A DNA stretch of 64,000 nt from RHKX01 sp046330285 (GTDB taxonomy: Bacteria; Actinomycetota; Thermoleophilia; Solirubrobacterales; 70-9): NCBI GenBank assembly GCA_046330285.1, contig JAXLSX010000007.1, forward strand, positions 62,001-126,000. The letters run 5' to 3'. Below are positions 25,971 to 39,348 of the stretch, one piece after another (position 1 is the stretch's first letter; each line of letters begins with the position of its first letter). The notes below the pieces were generated by a model, which saw only the letters and a list, made by a program, of their open reading frames with translations, ran no database searches and had not been told where the DNA came from. Made by a program: the position numbers and the translations under genes.

Positions 25971-27830
25971 TCAGGGTTCGATCCGGCTCACCGTCCCGTC
26001 GTCGAAGTTGGGTGTGTACGCGGCACCTTCTCCGACGGCGATGTCCGCGGGGTCAGCACCGACGGCAATGGGACCCCCGATCGGCTCGAGCGTCCCCGTG
26101 TCGAAGCGCTCGACCAAGTCCTCGGCTCCGCTCGCGACCCAGACGGCGCCGAGGCCGACTGCAACCCCACGCGGGCTCGCTGCCGTATCGGCCTCGGCCG
26201 AGACCTGCCCCGGTCCGCTGCCCGCGGGTCCGGGCTCGACCGCGATGAGCTTCGAGGCAGCGTTGTCGCCCACCCACACCCGTCCCTCGCCGAAAGCGAC
26301 CGACGTCGGACGAACGCCTGTCTTCCGCGTGCCGAGGACGCGGACTGCATCGGGATCGATCTTCGTCAGCGTCGCGTCGCCGCTGCTGACGACCCAGACC
26401 GCGCCGCCGCCGGTGGCGACCGACCGGGGCTCGTCACCGGCCGGTACCGATCCCGTCGCCGTGTTGGTGCCGGGATCGACGCGGGTCACGCCCCCGAGCT
26501 CGTCCGCGACCCAGACGAAGCGGTCGTCGATAGCGACATCGCCGGGACCGTCGCCGGCCTCGATGCGCACCGGCGTCGATCCCGGTTCGCCGGGATCGAG
26601 CCTGTAGAGGGCCTTGCCGTTGACCACCCAGATCGACCCGAACCCGGTCGCAACCGATCGCGGACTCTCGACGGGCACCGGAGGATCAGCCTGCTTCGGC
26701 GCTCCGAGATGGAGGCGGTCGACCTGATTGGAATCGCGACTGGCGACCCAGACGCGGAGGTCGCCGACCGCGACCCCGACCGGGGCGGCACCGACGTCGC
26801 CGGTCTCCACGGTCGGCTTCGGGGCCGGCGGACCCGCGCCGGTCGACGTGCCGCCATCCTCATCCCCGCTGCGGGGGATCAGTACGGCAAGCGCGACAGC
26901 GATCAGAACAGCTGCGACGACAGCGGAGATCCACCAGCGCCGGTGGTCGCCCGTTCGCGCCGGAGACCCTCCCCGCAGTCCTCGCTCGACCGCTTCCATC
27001 AAGGCCGCAGCGGAGGCAGGGCGGGCGGCGGCGTCGATCGCCATACCGGCGGCCAACGGGTCGTCGACCGTCGTCGGCAGCGACGGATTCAGCTCGCTTG
27101 CCCGCGGGCGCGCGGCCTTCGTCTGCGCGACGAGCGTCGACAGCTCGGTGTCCCTCCGGAACGGGGCGACGCCGGTGAGGGTCTCGAATGCGACGCATGC
27201 GAACGAGTAGACATCGGAGCGGTGGTCCGCGGCGCCCTCCTCGATCTGCTCCGGTGCAACGTAATCGGCCGTCCCGAGCACCTGGCCCCCTCGGGTCAGC
27301 CCGGTCGCAGCCGTCTCGCCGTCGCCCTCGAGTTCGACCAGCTTGGAAATCCCGAAGTCGGTCAGATATGCGCGTTCGCCCTCGGCGGTTGGCTCGACGA
27401 GGACGTTCGCGGGCTTGACGTCGCGATGCACGAGCCCGGCCGCGTGAGCGGCGTCGAGCCCGGCGGCCACGTCGCCGAGCAGGTGAGCCGCGCGGTCGGG
27501 GTCCAGCGCTCCCGCCTCGAGGATCGTCGCGAGGTTCGACCCTTCAACAAGCCTCATCACCAGGTAGAGGCGGCCGGCCTCCTCCCCCGCCGCCAGGACC
27601 GGAACCAGGTTCGGATGCTGGACCGAGGCGGCGAGTCGTGCTTCGCGACGGAAGCGCGCCACGAAGGTCGGATCCGACGAGTACTCGTCCGCGATCACCT
27701 TCACGGCACGTGGCTGCCCGAGCGCGACATCACGTGCCCGGAAGACGACCCCCATCCCGCCGCGACCGATCTCGGCTTCGAGCACGAGACCGGCGAAGGT
27801 GTCGCCCGGCTGCGGCCCGCCCCCCGCCAA
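25971..27830 (-). CDS. Membrane Ser/Thr protein kinase with extracellular beta-propeller
   Basis: A 619-residue PknB/PknD-type kinase. The kinase domain has a Gly loop GRGGMG (22-27), Lys44, the catalytic HRDVKPAN (Asp137) and DFG (158-160), with GTADYVAPEQ as the activation-segment end. One transmembrane helix lies at about 299-318. The outer part (~360-619) contains seven or so repeats around WVASRDSNQV/WVGDNAASKLI, a Vgb/NHL-like propeller that probably senses a ligand. The TTG start is four nt past the nadC stop, with GAGG inside the nadC end as ribosome site; coupling is likely. Confidence 0.9.
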   Translation of the reverse strand: MAGGGPQPGDTFAGLVLEAEIGRGGMGVVFRARDVALGQPRAVKVIADEYSSDPTFVARFRREARLAASVQHPNLVPVLAAGEEAGRLYLVMRLVEGSNLATILEAGALDPDRAAHLLGDVAAGLDAAHAAGLVHRDVKPANVLVEPTAEGERAYLTDFGISKLVELEGDGETAATGLTRGGQVLGTADYVAPEQIEEGAADHRSDVYSFACVAFETLTGVAPFRRDTELSTLVAQTKAARPRASELNPSLPTTVDDPLAAGMAIDAAARPASAAALMEAVERGLRGGSPARTGDHRRWWISAVVAAVLIAVALAVLIPRSGDEDGGTSTGAGPPAPKPTVETGDVGAAPVGVAVGDLRVWVASRDSNQVDRLHLGAPKQADPPVPVESPRSVATGFGSIWVVNGKALYRLDPGEPGSTPVRIEAGDGPGDVAIDDRFVWVADELGGVTRVDPGTNTATGSVPAGDEPRSVATGGGAVWVVSSGDATLTKIDPDAVRVLGTRKTGVRPTSVAFGEGRVWVGDNAASKLIAVEPGPAGSGPGQVSAEADTAASPRGVAVGLGAVWVASGAEDLVERFDTGTLEPIGGPIAVGADPADIAVGEGAAYTPNFDDGTVSRIEP

Positions 27831-27834
27831 ACGC

Positions 27835-28686
27835 TCAGGCCTCGAGCAGCATCGACAGGTCGAGGGCGGGGGCCGAGTGGGTCAGGGCGCCGATCGAGAT
27901 GTAGTCGACGCCGGTCGCGGAGATCGCGCCGACGGTCTCGAGTGAGACGCCGCCCGATGCCTCGAGGGTGACCGGCGAGGAGCCGGAGGCGTCGCGGGCG
28001 GCGACGGCGGCACGGAGCCCGTCGAGGTCCATGTTGTCGAGGAGCAGGCGCGAGGCGCCGGTCGCGAGCGCGGCGTCGACCTCCTCCGCGTTCCGGCACT
28101 CGACCTCGACCGGGACGTCGGGGTGGGCGGCCCGGGCGTTCTCGACCGCCGCGGTGAGGCCGCCGGCGAGGGCGATGTGGTTCTCCTTGATCAGGATCGC
28201 GTCGTGGAGGCCCATGCGGTGGTTCTGGCCGCCGCCGGCGCGGACCGCTGCCTTCTCGAGCGAGCGCAGGAGCGGCGTCGTCTTGCGGGTGTCGAGGATC
28301 ACGGCGCGACCGCCCTCGGCGCGGGATGCCTCGACGAAGCGGGCGGTCAGCGTGGCGATGCCGGACAGGTGGCCGAGGAGGTTGAGGGCGACCCGCTCGC
28401 CGGCCAGGAGCGCCCGGGCGGGGCCGGCGACGATCGCGACCTGCCGCGGCATCGCCTCCGACCACGTGCCTTCGACGACGAGCTTGTCGAGGTCGCCGGC
28501 GCCGGTCAGCCGGAAGGCCTCGGCGGCGACATCGAGGCCGAAGACGACGCCGGACTGCTTCTGGACGATCTTGGCGCGCCCGCGGGCGTCGGCGGGGACG
28601 GTCGCGTCGGTGGTGATGTCGCCGTCGCCGAGATCCTCCGCAAGCGCCTTCGCGACCAGCTCGGTCACGGCGGCGTCGACGCTCAT
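27835..28686 (-). CDS. nadC: Nicotinate-nucleotide pyrophosphorylase NadC
   Basis: A 283-residue quinolinate phosphoribosyltransferase. Family landmarks: EDLGDGDITTDATVP at the N-terminus, LLGHLSGIATLTARFV, the active-site strand ILDTRKTTPLLRSLEK, GGGQNHRMGLHDAILIKENH and the phosphate-binding ASGGVSLETV and TGVDYISIGALTHS. It converts quinolinate and PRPP to nicotinate mononucleotide. The ATG at 28686 overlaps the prfB stop (ATGA); upstream in-frame sequence is antisense-like and belongs to prfB in another frame. Confidence 0.96.
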   Translation of the reverse strand: MSVDAAVTELVAKALAEDLGDGDITTDATVPADARGRAKIVQKQSGVVFGLDVAAEAFRLTGAGDLDKLVVEGTWSEAMPRQVAIVAGPARALLAGERVALNLLGHLSGIATLTARFVEASRAEGGRAVILDTRKTTPLLRSLEKAAVRAGGGQNHRMGLHDAILIKENHIALAGGLTAAVENARAAHPDVPVEVECRNAEEVDAALATGASRLLLDNMDLDGLRAAVAARDASGSSPVTLEASGGVSLETVGAISATGVDYISIGALTHSAPALDLSMLLEA

Positions 28687-29796
28687 GCGGTGGCCTTGCC
28701 GGCGGCGCTCTGCAACAGGTACTCGCGGATGAACCCGTCGAGGTCGCCGTCGAGGACGCGCTGGGCGTCGCCGACCTCGTGGCCGGTGCGGTGGTCCTTG
28801 ACGCGAGTCGAGGGATGGAGGGTGTAGCTGCGGATCTGCGAGCCCCACTCGACAGCCTTCTGTTCGCCGCGGGCCGCGGCCATCTCCTCCTCGCGCTTGC
28901 GCTCCTCCTCGGCGATCAGCCGGGCCCGGAGCATCTGCATCGCGGTCGCCTTGTTCTGCGTCTGCGAGCGCTCGTTCTGGCACTGGACGACGATCCCGGT
29001 CGGGACGTGAGTGAGGCGGACGGCCGAGTCGGTCTTGTTGACGTGCTGGCCCCCGGCGCCGGAGGCCCGGTAGGTGTCGACCCGGATGTCAGCCTCGTCG
29101 AGCTCGACCTCGACGTCGTCGGAGACGAGCGGCGCGACGTCGAGCTGGGCGAAGGCGGTGTGGCGCCGCGACTGCGAGTCGAACGGCGAGATCCGGACGA
29201 GCCGGTGGACGCCGCGCTCGGCGGCGAAGAGGCCGTAGGCGTTCTCGCCGCGAACGATGAACGTCGCCGACTTGAGGCCGGCCTCCTCCCCCTCGGAGGC
29301 CTCTTTCATCTCGACGTCGAACCCGCGCGACTCGGACCAGCGCAGGTACATGCGCAGCAGCATCTCGGCCCAGTCCTGGGAGTCGGTCCCGCCGGCGCCG
29401 GAGCGGATCGTGACCACGGCGTCGCCGGCGTCGTGCTCGCCGCTGAACAGGCGCTGCTCCTCGAGCTCGGCGAGGCGGGTCCCGATCGAGTCGAGCTGGC
29501 CGTCCAGCTCGGACGCCATCTCCTCGTCCTCGGCCGCCATCTCGGCGAGCTCACCGAGATCCTCGACGTCGGTGGCGAGTCCTTCCCAGAGGTCGATCTT
29601 GCGCTTCGCGCGCGTGTGCTCGGCCGAGACCTTGGCGGCGCGCTCCTGGTCGTCCCAGAAACCCGGCGCCTGCATCTCCCCCTCGAGCCGTTCTACCTCA
29701 GACCGCAGCTGATCCGGGTCAAAGGTAGTCCCGGAGCAGCGTCAGCTGCTCGCGGACCTCCGCGATGCGGGCGTTGGTTTCGGGCGCCTCGCTCAT
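28683..29796 (-). CDS. prfB: Peptide chain release factor 2 (programmed +1 frameshift)
   Basis: RF2 reads UAA/UGA stops. The reading frame starts at ATG 29796 and encodes 25 residues ending RDYL before an in-frame TGA (29721-29719) set in CTTTGAC; slipping +1 on CTT continues as DPDQLRSEVERLEG and through to the 3' end, giving 370 residues. The peptidyl-hydrolysis motif GGQ is in SGAGGQHVNKTDSAVRLTH, and the family VTIRSGAGGTDSQDWAEML is present. The internal Shine-Dalgarno that usually boosts the slip is weak here (CGGGAC). An annotation beginning at 29675 would lose the N-terminus. Confidence 0.95.
29718..29724 (-). promoter_or_regulatory. prfB autoregulatory +1 frameshift site
   Basis: CTT TGA C: the slippery Leu codon directly before the in-frame UGA, as in most bacterial prfB genes. 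When RF2 is scarce, slow termination at UGA favours the shift and restores RF2. Confidence 0.92.
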
Positions 29797-29810
29797 CGGC
29801 GAGGGAGGCT

Positions 29811-29842
29811 AGCGGGGCGGGCCCCGGAGAGCCCGCCCCGCT
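29811..29842 (-). terminator. Terminator-like hairpin after the 356-residue secreted protein
   Basis: A perfect 12-bp GC-rich stem (29811-29822 with 29831-29842) and an 8-nt loop lie six nt past the stop. There is no clear U tract. It also insulates prfB. Confidence 0.6.
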
Positions 29843-29847
29843 CACAC

Positions 29848-30918
29848 TCAAGCGGAGGGAAGCGTCACCTCGTGATCGCTGCTGACGCTCTCCTTGGCGG
29901 CGTCGCGCAGCTTCACGGTGACGGTCGCCTTGCCCTTGCCGGCGCTCGGCCGGACCGGAACCTTGACCTTCTTGTCGCCGGTGCCGATGTCGACGCGGGC
30001 GTGTCCGACGCGCTTGCCGCCCTTGCGGATGACGGCGTTGACCCTCGTGGCCTCGCCACTCTCGACGCTGACGGCGACGCTGCGGTCACCGCCGGCCGAC
30101 TTGACCGCGGTCCCGGAGACGTCCGCCGCGACGATGCTCGCACCGAGCGGCTCCTCGCCCGGGCTCAGCTCGTAGGCGCCCCACGGCGGGTTCGCGTTGA
30201 CGATCCGGCCCGGCTCGCAGGTCGCGAGGAAGCTCGCGAAGCGGGTGTCGGGGCTGGTCGTCTCGATCCGGTAGGTGCCGGCCGGCACCTCGGTCCAGAT
30301 GATCCCGCCGTCCTCGGAGGATGCGGTCGCCTCGGGGTCCGGGAGCACGTTCTCGTTGAAGTAGATCGGCCCGTCGAGCGCCGGCGATTCGGTCGACGTC
30401 GCCCCGGCGACGCCGTGCGGCGTCCGGTCCCAGAACGTCTGGTAGTCGACGCCGCGCACGTTGCGGGCGGACGACGTCGTGACGATGACGCAGTCGGACG
30501 GCCTGCCGGTCTCCGCATCGATCGGAACCGAGAGGATCGCCGAGAGGACGTTGTACTCGAGATCCCCCGGCGTCTGGAAGTTGGCGTTCTCGATGTTCTC
30601 GCCGCGAGTGTGGAAGGTCTGCAGATCGATCTGGTTGTAGCCGTCGGGCGGCTCGATGTAGGGGGTGACGTTCGTGTCGTCGGGGACCGCGAGCACGTAG
30701 TCGCCGTTGGCATCGGTCGTGGTGCTCAGACCCGGGATCTCGCGAACCTTGATCGTGGCTCCGGCCAGGAACGTGCCCATGTGGTTGAACGCGTAGGCGC
30801 GGCCGGAGATCGTCACGGTGTCGGCCGGCAGACCGGCGCTCGCGGCGGCCGGCAGCGCCAGCGCCCCGGCGGCGATCGCGGCGAGCAGCAGCGCCCGCAG
30901 ACTCAGGTACTTCTTCAC
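29848..30918 (-). CDS. Secreted protein with carboxypeptidase-regulatory-like domain
   Basis: A 356-residue protein with a GTG start (AAGGG five nt upstream) and a Sec signal peptide ending ASAG near residue 29. Residues ~33-80 look like a CarboxypepD-regulatory/transthyretin-like beta sandwich: TISGRAYAFNHMGTFLAGA, then STTTDANGDYVLAVPDD. The rest is beta-rich with two cysteines and ends in KKVKVPVRPSAGKGKATVTV, resembling repeat-type surface proteins. No catalytic residues seen. It lies downstream of secA on the same strand (127 nt gap) and has its own terminator. Confidence 0.75.
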   Translation of the reverse strand: MKKYLSLRALLLAAIAAGALALPAAASAGLPADTVTISGRAYAFNHMGTFLAGATIKVREIPGLSTTTDANGDYVLAVPDDTNVTPYIEPPDGYNQIDLQTFHTRGENIENANFQTPGDLEYNVLSAILSVPIDAETGRPSDCVIVTTSSARNVRGVDYQTFWDRTPHGVAGATSTESPALDGPIYFNENVLPDPEATASSEDGGIIWTEVPAGTYRIETTSPDTRFASFLATCEPGRIVNANPPWGAYELSPGEEPLGASIVAADVSGTAVKSAGGDRSVAVSVESGEATRVNAVIRKGGKRVGHARVDIGTGDKKVKVPVRPSAGKGKATVTVKLRDAAKESVSSDHEVTLPSA

Positions 30919-31045
30919 TTGGCCCTTTCTCTCAGGGTGCGGTCGGTCCGCACGCGGGAAAACGAACCCCCGAAACAGGGAGCGATCGTAACGGCGTTCG
31001 GTAAGCAGGGCGCCGGTGGGAACTACGGAAGCCGGCCGACGAGCG

Positions 31046-33919
<2,874 letters not shown>

Positions 33920-34000
33920 CGGGGTCAGAGTACCGAACGGCCGATCCGGTTTAGGCCGCCTCTCGGCCGGCGGTCGGGCGCTGCCGCCGCGAAGGCCGGC

Positions 34001-34348
34001 TCAGGCCTCCCTGTTGCGCATCTGCGCCATCAGCCGCCGCGTCGTCGTCCGCTTGCGACGGAGCTCGCGATGCCGCTTCACCTGACGGCGGATGTCGAGC
34101 GATACCTCCTTGATCGAGTGGTCCATCTTCTCCGAGCGCTCCTCGGCGTGAAGCGTTGCCCGCTTCAGCCGCAGCGTCGCCTCGGCGACGTACTTCTCCC
34201 GGATCGCGGGGTTCGTCTCCTCGCGGAGGACGACCTCGAGGCGGGAGTGCTCGGAGACCTGGCGGCCGACCCGGTCGAAGCGCTTGCGGATGCTCTCGCG
34301 GCATTCGCCGTCGACCTCGAATCCACGGCCGACGATCTCGATCTGCAC
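34001..34348 (-). CDS. hpf: Ribosome hibernation promoting factor, short form
   Basis: A 115-residue HPF/RaiA-family protein: MQIEIVGRGFEVDGECRES, LEVVLREETNPAIREKYVAE and ATLHAEERSEKMDHSIKEV follow the beta-alpha-beta-beta-beta-alpha fold that binds the 30S decoding region in resting cells. It lacks the C-terminal dimerisation domain of long HPF. The C-terminal tail is very basic (KRHRELRRKRTTTRR). The GTG start follows GAGAGGAGCCACC. It sits between the comF-like gene and secA, a common actinobacterial order. Confidence 0.9.
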   Translation of the reverse strand: MQIEIVGRGFEVDGECRESIRKRFDRVGRQVSEHSRLEVVLREETNPAIREKYVAEATLRLKRATLHAEERSEKMDHSIKEVSLDIRRQVKRHRELRRKRTTTRRLMAQMRNREA

Positions 34349-34416
34349 GGTGGCTCCTCTCTGTCGCCTTCGGTCCGCGCATCCTTATGCACGCGCCGCG
34401 GAATCGCAACCGGATT

Positions 34417-35070
34417 TCAGCGGGGCGGAACGGCGGCGATCGCGACCGCCCGGACGGCGTCCGATCCGGCCAGCCGGAGGGCGCGCGCGCAGGCGTCGAG
34501 GGTCGCTCCGGTCGTGACGACGTCGTCGACGAGGAGCGCGCATCGGGGCGGCGGTCCGGTCACCTCGACGACCGGCGGCGCCGCGAGGCGACGTCGGCGC
34601 GAGCCGCCGCGCTGGCGCCTGCGGTCGCGGCGGCGGAGCACCGGCGAAGCGGGTGCTCCGATGTCGGCGGCGAGCGCCGTCGCGATCTCCCAGGCCGGGT
34701 CGAAGCCGCGCCGGCGGGCGCGCAGCGGCGACGCCGGCACCGGCACGACCGCCGCGTCGAGCCACCCCGCCGGCGCGCGCTCGGCGATCAGCGCCGCACC
34801 AAGCGCGGCGACCGCCGGCAGGCGCGAGAACTTCAGGGCGCCGACGAGCGCCCGCCCCGCGCCCTCGTAGGCGAGCGGCGCGAACCCGCCGTCGAGGGCA
34901 TCCGCCCGCAGCGGGAATCCGGGCGAGCGTTCCACCTCGCTCCGGCAGCTCCCGCACAGCGCCGGCCCGGCGGGCGCCCGGGCCAACGGCCGCCGGCAGC
35001 AGAGGCAGTGCGGCGCCGCCAGCGCCGACACCAGCTCGGCCCGGATCGCTCGCAGGGACGGAGATCTCAT
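34417..35070 (-). CDS. ComF family phosphoribosyltransferase-like protein
   Basis: A 217-residue ComF-type protein: an N-terminal zinc-type cysteine cluster (HCLCCRRPL with LCGSC), then a type I PRTase fold with the PRPP loop CALLVDDVVTTGATLDACA near residue 175. In naturally competent bacteria ComF supports DNA uptake; elsewhere its role is unclear. The ATG at 35070 follows GGGACGGAGATCTC. It is 68 nt upstream of hpf, as in many actinobacteria and firmicutes. Confidence 0.88.
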   Translation of the reverse strand: MRSPSLRAIRAELVSALAAPHCLCCRRPLARAPAGPALCGSCRSEVERSPGFPLRADALDGGFAPLAYEGAGRALVGALKFSRLPAVAALGAALIAERAPAGWLDAAVVPVPASPLRARRRGFDPAWEIATALAADIGAPASPVLRRRDRRRQRGGSRRRRLAAPPVVEVTGPPPRCALLVDDVVTTGATLDACARALRLAGSDAVRAVAIAAVPPR

Positions 35071-35147
35071 GCGCCGATCGTGGCGCCGGCGGGCGCGCGG
35101 ATCAGCACCGGAACGTCAGGGAGTGCCGCGTGCGAGCGCCGAGACGG

Positions 35148-36932
<1,785 letters not shown>

Positions 36933-37061
36933 CAGCAACATCCCCCGATCACGACGGGCGTGCACGCCCGCACGCGTCATATATCGGCTCGAAGGCAGAA
37001 CTCCTTGACCGGGATCGCTTCCGCAAAGTCCGCGATCGCGAAACGGGATCAGGCGGTCACC

Positions 37062-37077
37062 CGCGGCCGTGGCCGCG
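37062..37077 (-). terminator. Terminator-like hairpin after thrC
   Basis: CGCGGCC/GGCCGCG with a 2-nt loop lies eight nt past the thrC stop. No U tract, so factor-dependent ending is equally possible. Confidence 0.4.
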
Positions 37078-37084
37078 CGACACC

Positions 37085-38122
37085 TCAGTCGGCGAAGACG
37101 ATCTCCTCGACGGCGGCGAGGTCGGGCTCGCAGCCGATCACCGCCGGCGCCTTGCCGAGCGCCGTATCGGGGTCCTTGAGCCCGTGTCCGGTGAGGACGC
37201 AGACGACCGTCTCGGGCCGTCCGCCGCCGGGCGCGTCGGGCAGCCCGTGCGCCAGGATCCCGGCGACCGACGCCGCCGAGGCGGGTTCGCAGAAGACGCC
37301 TTCCCCGGCCGCGAGCAGGCGGTAGGCGTCGAGGATCTGCTCGTCCTCGACGGCGGCGATCCGCCCACGTGAGGAGGTGACCGCATCCATCGCCTCCTCC
37401 CAGCGGGCCGGATTCCCGATCCGGATCGCCGAGGCGATCGTCTCCGGCGCCTCGACCGGGTGCCCGAGGACGAGCGGCGCGGCGCCGGCCGCCTGGAAGC
37501 CGAGCAGCATCGGCATCTCGTCGGCGTACTCGTCGAAGCCGCGCCGGTAGGCGGTCACGTTGCCGGCGTTGCCGACCGGGATCGCGAGCACATCGGGCGG
37601 CCCGCCGAGCTCGTCGCAGATCTCGAAGGAAGCCGTCTTCTGGCCCTCGATCCGGTAGGGGTTGACCGAGTTGACGAGCTCGATCGGGTGACGGTCCGCG
37701 AGCTCGCGGACGATCCGCAGCGCGTCGTCGAAGTTGCCGCGCAGCGCGATCACGCGGGCGCCGTGCATCAGCGCCTGAGCGAGCTTGCCGATCGCGATCT
37801 TGCCCTCGGGCACGATCACCGCGCCGCGGAGTCCGGCACGGGCCGCGTAGGCGGCGGCGCTTGCGGCCGTGTTCCCGGTCGAGGCGCAGATGACCGCCTC
37901 GGCGCCGTCGGCGACGGCCCGCGAGACCGCGACCGTCATCCCGCGGTCCTTGAACGACCCGGTCGGGTTGGCCCCCTCGATCTTCAGATAGACCTGCGCG
38001 CCGACCCGCTCGGAGATCGCCGGAGCCGGCAGCAGCGGCGTGCCGCCCTCGTCGAGGCTGACGACCGGATCGTCGGGACCGATCGGGAGCCGGTCGCGAT
38101 ACCGCTCGATCAGGCCGCTCAC
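37085..38122 (-). CDS. thrC: Threonine synthase
   Basis: A 345-residue fold-type II PLP enzyme. The PLP lysine is in GANPTGSFKDRGMTVAV; CASTGNTAASAAAYAARAG binds the phosphate of the cofactor and IPVGNAGNVTAYRRGFDEYA follows. It converts O-phosphohomoserine to threonine. Its ATG overlaps the hom stop (ATGA). Homoserine kinase is not in this window, so thrB must be elsewhere. Last gene of lysA-hom-thrC. Confidence 0.96.
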   Translation of the reverse strand: MSGLIERYRDRLPIGPDDPVVSLDEGGTPLLPAPAISERVGAQVYLKIEGANPTGSFKDRGMTVAVSRAVADGAEAVICASTGNTAASAAAYAARAGLRGAVIVPEGKIAIGKLAQALMHGARVIALRGNFDDALRIVRELADRHPIELVNSVNPYRIEGQKTASFEICDELGGPPDVLAIPVGNAGNVTAYRRGFDEYADEMPMLLGFQAAGAAPLVLGHPVEAPETIASAIRIGNPARWEEAMDAVTSSRGRIAAVEDEQILDAYRLLAAGEGVFCEPASAASVAGILAHGLPDAPGGGRPETVVCVLTGHGLKDPDTALGKAPAVIGCEPDLAAVEEIVFAD

Positions 38123-39348
38123 GAGTACTCCTTCTCGATCACCCGGATCGCGCGCGGCGCGGCGCCGAGGAAGTCGAGCTCGGAGATCTGCTCGAGCGCC
38201 GCGTAGAAGGAGCGCTCGGGTGCGCGGTGGGTGACCATCACGAGGCTGGCCTCGCGCCCGGTGCCCTGCTGGACGACGCTCTTGACCGAGATCCCGTTGC
38301 GCCCGATCACGTCGGCTACGCGCGCCAGGACCCCGGGCTCGTCGGCCACTTGCAGGTGTAGGTAGAAGGAGGACTCGAGGTCGTCGAGGATCTCGAGCCG
38401 GCGGTCGGCGAAGTGGACGGGTGCCTCGCCGGAGAGGATCGAGGAGACGTCGGCGAGCACCGCCGAGGCGGTCTCGATGCCGCCGGCGCCGGGGCCGGAG
38501 ATCGTGATCTCGCTGATCGTCGGCCCCTCGAGCGTGACGGCGTTGAAGGGCCCTTCGACCGGAGCGAGCGGATGACCGCGGTAGAGGAAGCAGGGGAAGA
38601 CGCGGACGCTGATCGCCGACCCGTGCTTCTCGGCGACGCCGAGGAGCTTCAGCGAGAGCCCGAGATTCTTGGCGTAGGCGAGATCCTCGGGCCGGATGTC
38701 GGTGATGCCCTCGAAGGTGACGTCCTCGAGCCCGACCATCGTGTCGAAGGCGAGACGGGCGAGGATCGCCATCTTCGCCGCCGCGTCGGCCCCGTTGACG
38801 TCGTCGGTCGGGTCGGCCTCGGCGTAGCCGAGCTCCTGGGCTCGGGCGAGGACGTCCTCGTAGGAGGCGCCGGTCCCGGCCATCTCGCTGAGGATGAAGT
38901 TGGTCGTCCCGTTGACGATCCCCGAGATCCGCTCGATCGGAAGCACGCCGTGGCCCTCCTGGACGACCCGGATGACCGGGACGGCGCCGGCGACGGCGGC
39001 CTCGTAGCGGATCTGAACCCCGGCGGACCGGGCCGCTTCGAACAGCTCGTCACCGCACTGCGCGACGAGCTGCTTGTTGGCGGTCACGACCGGCTTGCCG
39101 GCGCGCAGGGCGCGGAGGACGTAGTCGCGGGCGGGCTCGATCCCGCCGATCAGCTCGACGATGACGTCGGAGCTCTCGAGGATCGACTCGAAGTCGCCCT
39201 CGCTGCGGCGGAGGACGCCGCTGATCTCCGGCCGGATCCCTGACGCCGCCTCGACCGCGTCGGCGCGCTCGGAGAGGAGGTCGTGGAAGGCGCCGCCGAC
39301 CGTTCCGCGGCCGAGCAGGCCGATGCGCGTCACCCGGCCCTCAGACAT
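38119..39348 (-). CDS. hom: Homoserine dehydrogenase
   Basis: A 409-residue enzyme reducing aspartate semialdehyde to homoserine. It shows the NAD(P) fold GLLGRGTVGGAFHDLL, VVTANKQLVAQCGDELF, the substrate-binding signature GIVNGTTNFILSEMAG and ELGYAEADPTDDVNGADAA. A C-terminal ACT domain (LHLQVADEPGVLARVADVIG) probably gives threonine feedback. The ATG at 39348 overlaps the lysA stop by eight nt, which decides it over an upstream ATG at 39378. Confidence 0.96.
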   Translation of the reverse strand: MSEGRVTRIGLLGRGTVGGAFHDLLSERADAVEAASGIRPEISGVLRRSEGDFESILESSDVIVELIGGIEPARDYVLRALRAGKPVVTANKQLVAQCGDELFEAARSAGVQIRYEAAVAGAVPVIRVVQEGHGVLPIERISGIVNGTTNFILSEMAGTGASYEDVLARAQELGYAEADPTDDVNGADAAAKMAILARLAFDTMVGLEDVTFEGITDIRPEDLAYAKNLGLSLKLLGVAEKHGSAISVRVFPCFLYRGHPLAPVEGPFNAVTLEGPTISEITISGPGAGGIETASAVLADVSSILSGEAPVHFADRRLEILDDLESSFYLHLQVADEPGVLARVADVIGRNGISVKSVVQQGTGREASLVMVTHRAPERSFYAALEQISELDFLGAAPRAIRVIEKEYS

